A program made the position numbers and the translations under genes. A stretch of 64,000 bases of DNA, taken from Flavobacterium antarcticum DSM 19726 (GTDB lineage: Bacteria > Bacteroidota > Bacteroidia > Flavobacteriales > Flavobacteriaceae). Under the pieces are notes generated by a model, which worked only from the letters and a program-made list of their open reading frames with translations, made no database searches and had not been told where the DNA came from. The stretch spans positions 124,001-188,000 of the forward strand of contig NZ_ATTM01000004.1 in NCBI RefSeq assembly GCF_000419685.1, in the 5' to 3' direction. Below, one piece after another: positions 37,011-45,241 of this stretch; position 1 is the stretch's first letter; the number at the start of each line of letters is the position of its first letter.

Positions 37011-37037
37011 ACAAATTTTCACAGATTTAAAGATACT
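37011..37037 (+). repeat. Fragment of a dispersed cacaga/cacgaa repeat
   Basis: The words ACAGATTGCACAAATTTTCACAGA recur in related form (ACGGATTGCACGAATTTACACGAA) at about 37786-37811. Both are intergenic. Words of this kind are widespread in Flavobacterium genomes. The rest of 36826-37092 has no gene I can support. Confidence 0.4.
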
Positions 37038-37092
37038 TGTGTTTGTTGGCGAAAGGATATACATGAAGGGCAAATTCGCGGTAGAAATAGCG

Positions 37093-37584
37093 CTATAAGC
37101 TTTTTAAAAATGTGCTGCATTCTTCCTTAAAAACTTCTAAGGTAATTTGATGTGCTAATTCTGGTCGGATTTTAATATTCATTTGGACGGTTGGGCGAAA
37201 GTGTTCTGAAAAGAATTTCAAATTTGAAACCGCGGGAACTACTTCGTCTTTTCCACCTAAAACAATTGAAAGGCGTTGCTTCTCTTTTGGCGTATCTATT
37301 TCAGGGATTTCTTGGTGAGCGGAACGCTTTGTTAAAGCGGGATTAAATAATAAGACGGGACAACCCCATTTCATTGCCACGTAATATCCCATAAAACCAC
37401 CCATACTACTTCCAATTATGCAATCAATTGCTTGATCTCTATACGTTTTCAACAAGTCGTCGTACACTTTTGAATTGTTGTGGTAATCCATATCAGGAGC
37501 GATTACGGTTCCAAATTCTTCTAAAACAGCTCTTTTTTCAGGGTTCAATTTACTTTCTAAGCCGTGGAGGTATAGTATGGTCAT
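37093..37584 (-). CDS. YqiA/YcfP-type esterase-like protein
   Basis: A 163-residue minimal alpha/beta hydrolase: YLHGLESKLNPEK, nucleophile elbow IGSSMGGFMGYY, and GGKDEVVP for the acid, with a histidine in PELAHQI. It belongs to the small YqiA/YcfP group, which lacks a cap domain. The substrate is unknown. The upstream region consists of repeats. Confidence 0.82.
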   Translation of the reverse strand: MTILYLHGLESKLNPEKRAVLEEFGTVIAPDMDYHNNSKVYDDLLKTYRDQAIDCIIGSSMGGFMGYYVAMKWGCPVLLFNPALTKRSAHQEIPEIDTPKEKQRLSIVLGGKDEVVPAVSNLKFFSEHFRPTVQMNIKIRPELAHQITLEVFKEECSTFLKSL

Positions 37585-37594
37585 GGGATTTTTA

Positions 37595-37664
37595 AATTAT
37601 GAGTTATGAGTTATGAGTTATGAAATACGATTTATGATTTATGAATTACGGTTTATGATTTATG
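37595..37664. repeat. Ten tandem heptads (aatTATG type)
   Basis: Ten consecutive 7-bp units of pattern (A/G)(A/T/G)TTATG, with a few ACG variants, make 70 bp directly upstream of the YqiA-like gene. Decayed heptads of the same type reappear at 37743-37777, and four clean units are at 54195-54222. Confidence 0.7.
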
Positions 37665-37678
37665 ATTGATACTAAGGA

Positions 37679-37741
37679 TTTACACGAATTTAGATCGTTA
37701 CAACTAAACATTTATTGCTCAATATGGGCCTCGGTTTTAAC
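37679..37741 (+). repeat. 63-bp direct repeat, copy A
   Basis: Aligns with 37801-37863 at 59 of 63 positions, offset by 122 bp. It begins TTTACACGAATTTAGATCG and ends with GGTTTTAAC. It is non-coding. Confidence 0.8.
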
Positions 37742-37800
37742 TTATGATTTTTGAATTATAATTTATGTTTTATGCAAAGGGTTTACACGGATTGCACGAA

Positions 37801-37863
37801 TTTACACGAATTTAGATCGTTACGACTAAACATTTGTTGCTCAATATGGGCCATGGTTTTAAC
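37801..37863 (+). repeat. 63-bp direct repeat, copy B, with palindromic end
   Basis: The second copy of the element. Its end forms a perfect palindrome CCATGGTT-TT-AACCATGG (37851-37868). A diverged inverted fragment, 14 of 19 matching, is at 37896-37914, so copy B and this fragment could fold as one long hairpin. The gap 37585-37924 is filled almost fully by repeats. Confidence 0.8.
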
Positions 37864-37924
37864 CATGGTTAACTGCAAACATTATAAAAATCTACGGTTA
37901 AAACAGCGGGCTATGTTAATCGTA

Positions 37925-38761
37925 TTAATTCCAGATTGTATTTTGAAAAGCTTCAAACAACGCAATCGTTTCCATTGCTTCTTTCACATCGTGTACTCGC
38001 AAAATATTCGCTCCATTTGTCAACGCTAACGTATTTAAAACGGTGGTGCCGTTTAATGCTTCTTTTGGCGTCGCATTTAATGTTTTGTAGATCATTGACT
38101 TTCGGGACAATCCTGCTAAAATAGGGACATCCAGCATTTTAAACAACGCGCTTTTCTGCAATACTTCAAAATTTTGTGCAGTGGTTTTTGCAAAACCAAA
38201 CCCAGGATCGACGATTACATCATTAATCCCGAATCGTCGTGCTTCGCTGATTTTTTGCGCAAAATACAGCATTATTTCTTTGATAATATCGTCGTACTGC
38301 GTCAAACTTTGCATTGTTTTTGGCGTTCCTTTCATGTGCATCATGATGTACGGCACTTTCAATTTCGCCACCGTTTGCATCATCGTATCATCTAAACTTC
38401 CCGCCGAAATATCATTGATTATTGCTGCTCCAGCTTCAATTGCATTTTGAGCGACCGCACTTCTGAACGTATCAATTGATAGTATAATTTCCGGAAATTC
38501 ACGTACAAGCAATTTCACAATTGGAATCAAGCGTTCCATTTCTTCTTCTTCAGAAACGTACTCGGCATTAGGTTTACTTGAATAAGCGCCAATATCTATG
38601 AAAGTGGCTCCTTCAAAAAGCATCTTTTCTGCCTGTTGCAAAATGGCGTTTTCATCCGAATATCTTCCACCGTCAAAAAAGGAATTTGGCGTTACATTTA
38701 GAATGCCCATTACTTTGGGCTGGGTCAAATCAATCAATCTACCGTTGCAGTTTATGGTCAT
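37925..38761 (-). CDS. folP: Dihydropteroate synthase
   Basis: A 278-residue TIM-barrel enzyme. It joins p-aminobenzoate to dihydropterin pyrophosphate in folate synthesis. Signatures are VMGILNVTPNSFFDGG (pterin-site loop), FIDIGAYSSKPNA, ISIDTF-like SIDTFRSA, and DPGFGFAKT. This is the sulfonamide target. It is divergent from the DUF1599 gene, with a 92-bp gap, an arrangement common in Bacteroidota. Confidence 0.95.
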   Translation of the reverse strand: MTINCNGRLIDLTQPKVMGILNVTPNSFFDGGRYSDENAILQQAEKMLFEGATFIDIGAYSSKPNAEYVSEEEEMERLIPIVKLLVREFPEIILSIDTFRSAVAQNAIEAGAAIINDISAGSLDDTMMQTVAKLKVPYIMMHMKGTPKTMQSLTQYDDIIKEIMLYFAQKISEARRFGINDVIVDPGFGFAKTTAQNFEVLQKSALFKMLDVPILAGLSRKSMIYKTLNATPKEALNGTTVLNTLALTNGANILRVHDVKEAMETIALFEAFQNTIWN

Positions 38762-38853
38762 CAGAAGTTTTTTTTATGCTTTGGGATTTCCTTTTGGCTT
38801 AATCGTTTTTAATTCCTTATTTTTGAAAAAATTTATACAAATATAAATCAATA

Positions 38854-39396
38854 ATGAGCAATACTTCTCAAGAATACGATAAAATAGTCGACCATTGCCG
38901 AAGCCTTTTTATCAATAAAATGAGTGATTACGGAAGTGCTTGGCGGATTTTACGCTTGCCTTCTTTAACTGATCAAATTTTCATTAAAGCACAACGCATT
39001 CGTAGTTTACAGCAAAACCAAATTCGAAAAGTGGACGAAGATGAAGCAGGCGAATTCATCGGAATCATCAATTATTCGGTGATGGCGTTGATCCAGTTGG
39101 AATTAGGTGTTGTAGAACAACCCGACTTAAAAGTAGAAGAAGCCACTCGTTTCTACGACGAAAAAATCCAATTGACCAAAACGTTGATGGAAAACAAAAA
39201 CCACGATTACGGTGAAGCTTGGCGCGAAATGCGAGTGAGTTCACTAACCGATTTGATTTTACAAAAACTACTTCGCGTAAAGCAAATAGAAGACAATCAA
39301 GGCAGAACAATTGTTTCTGAAGGCATTGATGCTAATTACCAAGACATGATTAACTATTCCATATTCGCATTAATTTTGATGCAAAAACATTTATAA
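38854..39396 (+). CDS. DUF1599 protein with two tandem repeats
   Basis: A 180-residue soluble protein made of two copies of one module: KMSDYGSAWRILRLPSLTDQI ends the first helix pair, and NHDYGEAWREMRVSSLTDLI the second; each ends with INYSVMALIQ or INYSIFALIL. This is the DUF1599 family, whose function is unknown. It is usually found next to folP and a DoxX-type membrane protein, as here. The start ATG (MSNTSQEYDK) is the first. Confidence 0.8.
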   Translation: MSNTSQEYDKIVDHCRSLFINKMSDYGSAWRILRLPSLTDQIFIKAQRIRSLQQNQIRKVDEDEAGEFIGIINYSVMALIQLELGVVEQPDLKVEEATRFYDEKIQLTKTLMENKNHDYGEAWREMRVSSLTDLILQKLLRVKQIEDNQGRTIVSEGIDANYQDMINYSIFALILMQKHL

Positions 39397-39427
39397 TACC
39401 TTCCTTTTTTAGCCAAAAACAACAAAC

Positions 39428-40528
39428 ATGAAAAACATCATCACCCAATTCTCTCGTATTTTTGTCGGCATTCTTTTCATCATCTCCGGATTGATAAAAT
39501 TGAATGACCCAATTGGATTTGCTTTCAAATTAGAAGAATATTTCTCTGATCCCGTTTTAAACTTACCGTTCCTTGAACCACTTGCTTTAGCAATTGCTGT
39601 TTTTATGGTAATTTTAGAAGTCGTTTTAGGGGTGATGTTATTGGTTGGATTCAAACGTAAGCTTACGATTTGGAGTTTACTATTGATGATTATCTTCTTT
39701 ACGTTCCTAACGTTTTATTCGGCATATTTCAACAAAGTAACGGATTGTGGGTGCTTCGGTGATGCATTGAAATTGACACCATGGGAATCCTTTACTAAAG
39801 ACGTCGTATTATTGTTCTTCATCTTGATTTTGTTTTTCAATCAAAAATTCATTCATCCTTTATTTAAGGGTAAAATTAACGCCACTATCGTAATTGCCGC
39901 ACTTGTATTGTGTTCGTTCATGGGCTATTGGGTACTGAATCACTTGCCTTTAAAAGATTTTAGAGCATATAAAGTGGGTACTAATATCGAAGAAGACATG
40001 TCATTTCCGGCTGATGCAGAGCCGGCTGTTATTGAGATGGTGTTTATTTATAACGTGAATGGAGTTAACAAGGAATTTAGCGCGAACGACTTGACGGCTC
40101 TTCCTGAAGGCGCTACGTTTGTAGACCGAAAAGACAACATTATTTCTGCCGGTTATTTACCTCCGATCCATGATTTTACAATGGAAAAAGACGACGTCGA
40201 TCATACGGCTGAATTCTTGGCTGAGCCAAAATTAATGCTGTTTATAACCTATGATTTAGAATTAGCAAATGATGCTGGTTTGAAACATTTGGAAGCGTTA
40301 AAACAAAAAGCGGTTCAAAAAGGATATAAAGTTATTGGGATGACGGCTTCAAATCAAGACGTAATTGCTAAAGTAATGGCCAAATACAACTTTACTTTCG
40401 ATTATTATTTTGCAGACGCAATTACCTTAAAAACCATCGAACGGGCGAATCCAAGTATCGTGATTTTGGAAAAAGGTGTTGTGAAACAAAAAGTACATTA
40501 CAACGACATTGACCAATTAGAATTATAA
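39428..40528 (+). CDS. BT_3928-type DoxX/MauE-like membrane protein
   Basis: A 366-residue membrane protein. Four or five helices fill about residues 5-170, with TDCGCFGDALKLTPWE in the loop (a CGC motif resembling MauE). The C-terminal part (about 190-366) is soluble and has a thioredoxin-like pattern (KLMLFITYDLEL ... VIGMTASN) without a catalytic CxxC. It starts 31 bp after the DUF1599 gene and is likely cotranscribed. A role in thiol redox at the membrane is inferred only. Confidence 0.75.
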   Translation: MKNIITQFSRIFVGILFIISGLIKLNDPIGFAFKLEEYFSDPVLNLPFLEPLALAIAVFMVILEVVLGVMLLVGFKRKLTIWSLLLMIIFFTFLTFYSAYFNKVTDCGCFGDALKLTPWESFTKDVVLLFFILILFFNQKFIHPLFKGKINATIVIAALVLCSFMGYWVLNHLPLKDFRAYKVGTNIEEDMSFPADAEPAVIEMVFIYNVNGVNKEFSANDLTALPEGATFVDRKDNIISAGYLPPIHDFTMEKDDVDHTAEFLAEPKLMLFITYDLELANDAGLKHLEALKQKAVQKGYKVIGMTASNQDVIAKVMAKYNFTFDYYFADAITLKTIERANPSIVILEKGVVKQKVHYNDIDQLEL

Positions 40529-40535
40529 AGTAAAT

Positions 40536-40568
40536 GGAGTCGTTTCATTTAATTTGAACGGCTCCTTT
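40536..40568 (+). terminator. Terminator after the BT_3928-type gene
   Basis: A 9-bp stem (40536-40544 with 40557-40565, one G-U pair) is followed by T residues, 7 bp after the stop. Confidence 0.6.
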
Positions 40569-40632
40569 TCTATTTCCCTAAAAATACTACAAACACATTA
40601 CCACCAATAACTGACAACGGATGACTTCCTAA

Positions 40633-41709
40633 ATGCTTCGCTACTTCATAAATAAAATCGGATATGCACTCCTTACATTAGTAGGTGTGGTTACTGTTAT
40701 CTTTTTTTTATTTACGGTTTTGCCTGGCGATCCTGCTCGAATGATGTTGGATCAAAACGAAAATTCAGAACAGTTAGCGATCATCAAAAAGAAATACGGT
40801 TTTGACCAACCTTTATCAATTCAGTACCTGAATTACTTGAACGACCTCTCCCCGATTTCGTTTCACAGTACCAACCCTGAAAATTATTCCTACCTCAACA
40901 AAGAGAAATACAACGCTGTTTCTTTGTTTGCCATTGCCAACCAAACTGTAGCTTTGAAAACGCCTTATTTGCGGGAAAGTTTTCAAAAAAGCGGCAAGAA
41001 AGTCACAGATATTATAGGAAATACGTTACCTAATACATTTTTATTAGCGTTTTTTGCGATTCTGATTGCAATTGGAATTGGCGTACTTCTAGGGATTATT
41101 TCCGCTTTATACCACAACACTTGGATCGATCGATTAATTGCTTTAATCAGTACGTTAGGCATGAGTGTCCCATCCTTTTTCAGCGCGATATTATTTGCTT
41201 GGTTGTTTGGATTTGTATTGCACAAATACACGAACCTCAACATGACTGGGAGTTTATATGAAGTAGATGATTTTGGCAACGGACGTTACATACAGTGGAA
41301 AAACATCATTTTACCTGCCCTTGTTTTAGGCATTCGCCCCTTAGGAGTCGTTACACAATTGATGCGGAATTCGCTCCTGGAAACCTTCAGTATGGATTAT
41401 ATTCGTACGGCTCGTGCCAAAGGGTTGAGCGAATTTCAGATCATCAAAAAACACGCACTTAAAAACTCTTTAAATCCAGTGGTTACTGCAATCTCAGGTT
41501 GGTTTGCTTCCATGTTAGCCGGTGCGGTTTTCGTAGAATATATTTTTGGTTGGAACGGTTTAGGAAAAGAAATTGTAGAAGCCCTTAACACACTAGACTT
41601 ACCCGTAATTATGGGAGCCGTTATTGTGATTGCCACGACCTTTGTAGTAATTAATATTTTGGTAGATTTGGTTTATGCTTGGTTGGATCCGAAAATTAGA
41701 TTGGAGTAA
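40633..41709 (+). CDS. ABC transporter permease (DppB/OppB type)
   Basis: A 358-residue inner-membrane permease. N-terminal IGYALLTLVGVVTVIFFLFTVLPGDPARMM is typical of DppB/OppB subunits. There are six helices with the cytoplasmic EAA loop (RTARAKGLSEFQIIKKHALKNSL). A roughly 80-residue insert follows the first helix. It should import peptides or nickel, but the partner permease, ATPase and binding protein are not in this window, which is usual for Bacteroidota loners. Confidence 0.9.
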   Translation: MLRYFINKIGYALLTLVGVVTVIFFLFTVLPGDPARMMLDQNENSEQLAIIKKKYGFDQPLSIQYLNYLNDLSPISFHSTNPENYSYLNKEKYNAVSLFAIANQTVALKTPYLRESFQKSGKKVTDIIGNTLPNTFLLAFFAILIAIGIGVLLGIISALYHNTWIDRLIALISTLGMSVPSFFSAILFAWLFGFVLHKYTNLNMTGSLYEVDDFGNGRYIQWKNIILPALVLGIRPLGVVTQLMRNSLLETFSMDYIRTARAKGLSEFQIIKKHALKNSLNPVVTAISGWFASMLAGAVFVEYIFGWNGLGKEIVEALNTLDLPVIMGAVIVIATTFVVINILVDLVYAWLDPKIRLE

Positions 41710-41743
41710 ATTATTTTTTTTATTTCATGTTAAATCGATTGTC

Positions 41744-41772
41744 TTGCATTTTAAGTAGTTTGTATATATTTA
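41744..41772 (+). promoter_or_regulatory. Promoter of the 275-residue exported protein gene
   Basis: TTG (41744-41746) is followed after 18 bp by TATATTTA (41765-41772). An imperfect dyad TTTGTAT/TTACAAA (41759-41776) overlaps the -7 element and could be a repressor site. The ATG is at 41841, leaving a leader of about 65 nt. Confidence 0.5.
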
Positions 41773-41840
41773 CAAACAAAAAGCACACGCTGATCATTCG
41801 TTATTCGAGACCTTGTTATCAAACTATTTTAAATTATAAA

Positions 41841-42668
41841 ATGAAAAAGCTATATGTTCTCGTATTACTCCTATGTGGTTGCCTACATCTTTCTGCTCAA
41901 GATAAAAAAACTATCTCCGAAGGCACAATTACCATTAGTACAAACCAAAGAATGAAATTTACAAATCTTCGGTTTGTAAATGACCAAGTGGTATTTAACG
42001 ATAACAACACAAAATCCGATTTTACCTACTTTATGAATAGCATTAAAAGTATTGTAGATGATAAAGGAACTACCATTTATCTCAAGACTGGAGAAAAGCT
42101 TCCAGTGGAAAGAGTGCTGACCGAAGACCAAATGCTACGCAAGATAAATCCTCCACTAAGAGACGTCAAACAAGTTTATGCAAAAATTGTATTTAAAAAT
42201 GGTACTATTTTACGAACCTATATAAAAACAAGAACAAGCATTTTAGATTCCGAAAGATTGGATGAGTTGAGCATTGATCGAAGAGTTGTCGTTATTGATA
42301 ATAATGAAAAAGTCCGGTATAAAACCGAAGATATTGATAGTATAAAATTTGTTGATTATAAGTACAATAATAGAGTCTTTGTGGGCGTTGGAGAAGGATT
42401 TCGAGAAGTTTTATATGATGGAAAAATTAAATGGTACAGGATGTATAGTTACGGTACCAACTATAAAATTAACAGTTCCGATTTTATGTACAACACAGAA
42501 ATTAATCAATGGTTTTATTTAGGTGCTTTTACTAACCGACGTAAAAAATTCAGGGAGATGACTATATTACGTCCTGATTTATTGCCTTTCATAGAAGAAA
42601 TGAGTATTGAAGATAAATATATAGTCAAATTATTATACAAATACGAAAAAGATTCATCTAATAACTGA
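41841..42668 (+). CDS. Exported hypothetical protein, 275 residues
   Basis: The open frame continues upstream, but the ATG at 41841 gives a good signal peptide (MKKLYVLVLLLCGCLHLSAQ) and lies after the predicted promoter. The mature part is rich in beta strands, lysine and aspartate, with a repeated pattern (FVNDQVVFNDN; YKTEDIDSIKFVDYKYNNRVF). I do not recognise the family. It may be a periplasmic or surface protein. No operon partner is evident. Confidence 0.6.
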   Translation: MKKLYVLVLLLCGCLHLSAQDKKTISEGTITISTNQRMKFTNLRFVNDQVVFNDNNTKSDFTYFMNSIKSIVDDKGTTIYLKTGEKLPVERVLTEDQMLRKINPPLRDVKQVYAKIVFKNGTILRTYIKTRTSILDSERLDELSIDRRVVVIDNNEKVRYKTEDIDSIKFVDYKYNNRVFVGVGEGFREVLYDGKIKWYRMYSYGTNYKINSSDFMYNTEINQWFYLGAFTNRRKKFREMTILRPDLLPFIEEMSIEDKYIVKLLYKYEKDSSNN

Positions 42669-42843
42669 AACATGCCATCTCGGAGGTTTGCAACCAGATC
42701 ATTGTCACAAATAACTGCCTCACGACTGCCTTCTCTTTTTTACTACTTTCACCGTCTAAACTAATAATAAAATCAAAAGGTAGTAGCTTATTTGGTATTT
42801 TAGCTCATCACTATAAATTTTACAATCTGAAACAGTTTTAAAT

Positions 42844-43164
42844 TTGAAAAACATACTCTTCATCTGCAGTCGAAATAAATGGCGGAGTTTAACCGCTGAA
42901 ACCATTTATAAAAATAATTCATCCTTCAACGTTAAATCTGCCGGAACAGAAAATGCAGCACGAATAAAAGTAAACGCAAAACTGATTGTTTGGGCTGATC
43001 TGATTTTTGTGATGGAAAAGCATCACAAAGAAAAATTAGCTTTGAAGTTTCCCGAAGAAATTAAAAGCAAGCAGATTATTATCTTGGAAATTCCTGATGT
43101 TTATAAATTCATGGATAAGGAACTGGTTGAAGAGCTTCAATTATCGCTATCGGAATATCTATGA
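42844..43164 (+). CDS. Short low-molecular-weight phosphotyrosine phosphatase-like protein
   Basis: A 106-residue protein with the P-loop C8-S-R-N-K-W-R14-S, a full Cx5R signature, directly after the first beta strand (KNILFIC). An IPDVYKF segment near residue 83 could supply the general acid. It is about 40 residues shorter than typical LMW-PTPs and has RSL in place of RSP. The start must be TTG at 42844, because the first strand and the active-site cysteine begin right there and no ATG lies upstream in frame. Protein or low-molecular-weight substrate is unknown. Confidence 0.72.
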   Translation: MKNILFICSRNKWRSLTAETIYKNNSSFNVKSAGTENAARIKVNAKLIVWADLIFVMEKHHKEKLALKFPEEIKSKQIIILEIPDVYKFMDKELVEELQLSLSEYL

Positions 43165-43250
43165 ATTTAAACGCGATACCACCTATTTTTGCGATCTATT
43201 TCGAAATTTAAAATAATTTAGATCAACATCTTTTACTAAATTTTAATCAA

Positions 43251-43763
43251 ATGATTGAATCTCATTTTAGAGCTGCAGCACAAAAATACGAGGGATCGTA
43301 TAACGTCAGTCACTTCAATGTTGCAGGAAATCGAGGAAGCATAAATCCCATAAGTATCTATACATTTTCAACAACCTACAAAGGCATTTTAATCAATATA
43401 AAATATGAAATGGGAAATCATAATTTAGCAGAAGTAGTATTTGAAATACAAAATCCGACTTTAAACGTTGATTTCAAAATAAAAACACGCGATAACTTCA
43501 GCAGGTTATTTTCTTCAAAAAAAAATCCGTGGAAAGTAACTTCAAAAAAAAATGTGTTTACAAACAAAATAGAAGAAGCGCTTCGAACCAGCGGCTTAAC
43601 AAAAATGGCCGATGAAACTACTTTTGAACCCACTATAACTGGCCAAACTAATGATCAAATGTATCTGTTCAGCACAACATTTTATTTAGGTTTCGAAAAT
43701 AAGGAGCACTCTTTAGATGCAATCATTCACTTTCATCAGAAGGTGATTGATATTATCCTCTAA
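43251..43763 (+). CDS. Hypothetical protein, 170 residues
   Basis: I do not recognise this protein. It has no signal peptide or transmembrane helix. It is predicted to be alpha/beta with alternating hydrophobic strands (ILINIKYEMG, AEVVFEIQNP, YLFSTTFYLGF) and a basic loop. It follows the phosphatase-like gene on the same strand at a distance of 87 bp. The downstream repeat array is not part of it. Confidence 0.5.
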   Translation: MIESHFRAAAQKYEGSYNVSHFNVAGNRGSINPISIYTFSTTYKGILINIKYEMGNHNLAEVVFEIQNPTLNVDFKIKTRDNFSRLFSSKKNPWKVTSKKNVFTNKIEEALRTSGLTKMADETTFEPTITGQTNDQMYLFSTTFYLGFENKEHSLDAIIHFHQKVIDIIL

Positions 43764-43799
43764 CAAAAACTTCCAAAACCGCTTCGCACTATCAAGCCT

Positions 43800-43850
43800 A
43801 CTCTATATGAAACTTGCGTTTAAATTACTCAAATTCACTACATATAGAGT
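43800..43850. repeat. Perfect inverted repeat left of the tandem array
   Basis: ACTCTATATG (43800-43809) and CATATAGAGT (43841-43850) are exact reverse complements separated by 31 bp. It lies 55 bp before the tandem array. Confidence 0.65.
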
Positions 43851-43904
43851 TACCAAATTAACCGACATTTTTGTGTCAATAAAATGCCTCTAGCTATTAA
43901 ATAG

Positions 43905-44171
43905 AGAAACCTCCTGTACTGATTTAGAAACCCAGCCTACTTGGTTAGAAAACTGCCGTACTGACTTAGAAACCTAGCGTACTTGGTTAGAAAACTGCCG
44001 TACTGACTTAGAAACCTAGCGTACTTGATTAGAAAACTCCCATACTGACTTAGAAACCCAGCGTACTTGGTTAGAAAACTCCCGTACTGACTTAGAAACC
44101 CAGCGTACTTGGTTAGAAAACTCCCATACTGACTTAGAAACCCAGCGTACTTGGTTAGAAAACTCCCGTAC
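43905..44171. repeat. 21-bp tandem repeat array (12 full units plus a partial)
   Basis: Twelve consecutive units of exactly 21 bp, starting at 43905, 43926 and so on to 44136, and a partial unit at 44157-44171. Two unit types alternate (AGAAAACTCCCGTACTGACTT-like and AGAAACCCAGCGTACTTGGTT-like), so the higher-order period is 42 bp. GTAC recurs once per unit in most units. The array is non-coding on the evidence available. Confidence 0.9.
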
Positions 44172-44191
44172 AAGAAAAGGCAGCCGACACC

Positions 44192-44232
44192 GCAAATCGG
44201 TAATCAGTATCCTACAAATCACAACGATTTGC
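44192..44232. repeat. Perfect inverted repeat right of the tandem array
   Basis: GCAAATCG (44192-44199) and CGATTTGC (44225-44232) are exact reverse complements separated by 25 bp. It lies 20 bp after the array. The whole 43764-44353 gap holds the array, the two hairpins and nothing else that I can support. Confidence 0.6.
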
Positions 44233-44323
44233 AATCCCTACTCTTCCTCTTTTATAAAGCATGTTAGGACTCAACTACTAAAAAACATTTCAAACTTATC
44301 CACCATTTCACCCCACACTTTAT

Positions 44324-44331
44324 TAAATTTG
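44324..44331 (+). promoter_or_regulatory. -7 element of the MtfA-like gene
   Basis: TAAATTTG matches TAnnTTTG and lies 22 bp before the ATG at 44354. No clear TTG is seen upstream. Confidence 0.4.
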
Positions 44332-44353
44332 TTTTCAAAAATTTACCGCTGCT

Positions 44354-45241
44354 ATGTACCTTATCCTTATTTTCATCATCGTTCTTGCCATCGGGCTGTT
44401 CAGCTACAATTGGAAACTTAAAAAGAAAAAGACATGGGTGAAACCAAAAGTGAATTTTCCGGCCAAATGGCGTACGATCTTACACCAAGAAATTCCTTTT
44501 TACCGCGCTTTATCAACTTCTGAAAAAGAAAAGTTCGAGTTTAAAATTCAAGAATTCCTATTAAACTGTACCATTATTGGCGTTGGTACTGAAATCACCA
44601 TTGTTGACAAAATCCTAGTGGCAACCAGTGCCGTCATTCCCATCTTCGGATTTGAAGACTGGCAATACGTCAACTTGAAGGAGGTTTTAATTTACCCCGG
44701 TATTTTCAACACAGAATTTGAAACAGAAGGCCCTAATCGGAATGTTTTAGGAATGGTGGGAACCGGATACATGGACGGCAAAATGATTTTATCGCAAGAA
44801 GCTTTGGCACACGGATTTGACAATACTTCTGATAAAAAAAACACCGCAATACACGAATTTGCTCACTTAATTGACAAACGAGACGGTGTGATTGATGGCA
44901 TTCCTACTTCATTATTACACGAAAAACACTTACTTCCCTGGATTAATTACATGGATAAAAAGTTGGACGAAGTATTTGAAGGCGATTCAGACATCAATCC
45001 CTACGGCGGAACAAACAGAGCTGAGTTTTTCTCCGTAACGAGCGAATATTTCTTTGAACGCCCAAAATTATTAAAGAAAAAACATCCCGAACTCTACCGC
45101 TTACTTGCTAAAATATACCAGCAAGATGTGTCCAAACGCGACCTGTCAATTGATGCCGAAGAGGTTTCTCGCAACACGCCTTGTCCCTGTGGAAGTGGTG
45201 AAAAATATAAAAATTGCTGCGGTAGTGTCACCGCTAATTAG
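44354..45241 (+). CDS. MtfA-like zinc metallopeptidase with SEC-C tail
   Basis: A 295-residue protein: N-terminal transmembrane helix (about 2-17), a peptidase domain with HEFAH (167-171) as zinc ligands and catalytic glutamate, a downstream glutamate in NRAEFFSVTSEYFFERP as likely third ligand, and a C-terminal SEC-C motif (PCPCGSGEKYKNCC, near 275-290). E. coli MtfA interacts with the Mlc repressor and has neither the helix nor the SEC-C tail. The tail probably binds zinc and may contact proteins or ribosomes. It may act at the membrane face. Confidence 0.85.
   Translation: MYLILIFIIVLAIGLFSYNWKLKKKKTWVKPKVNFPAKWRTILHQEIPFYRALSTSEKEKFEFKIQEFLLNCTIIGVGTEITIVDKILVATSAVIPIFGFEDWQYVNLKEVLIYPGIFNTEFETEGPNRNVLGMVGTGYMDGKMILSQEALAHGFDNTSDKKNTAIHEFAHLIDKRDGVIDGIPTSLLHEKHLLPWINYMDKKLDEVFEGDSDINPYGGTNRAEFFSVTSEYFFERPKLLKKKHPELYRLLAKIYQQDVSKRDLSIDAEEVSRNTPCPCGSGEKYKNCCGSVTAN

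Noticed and set aside
42671-42766. 31-codon open frame starting MPSRRF
   Set aside because: No support beyond an open frame; composition unlike neighbouring proteins.
43905-44171. CRISPR array
   Set aside because: Units are contiguous 21-bp repeats with no variable spacers, and no cas genes are present.
43937-44234. Minus-strand open frames encoding 14-residue repeats (YGSFLTKYAGFLSQ type)
   Set aside because: The frames stay open only because the repeat period is a multiple of three. Two overlapping minus frames are open at once, and no start region or promoter is seen.
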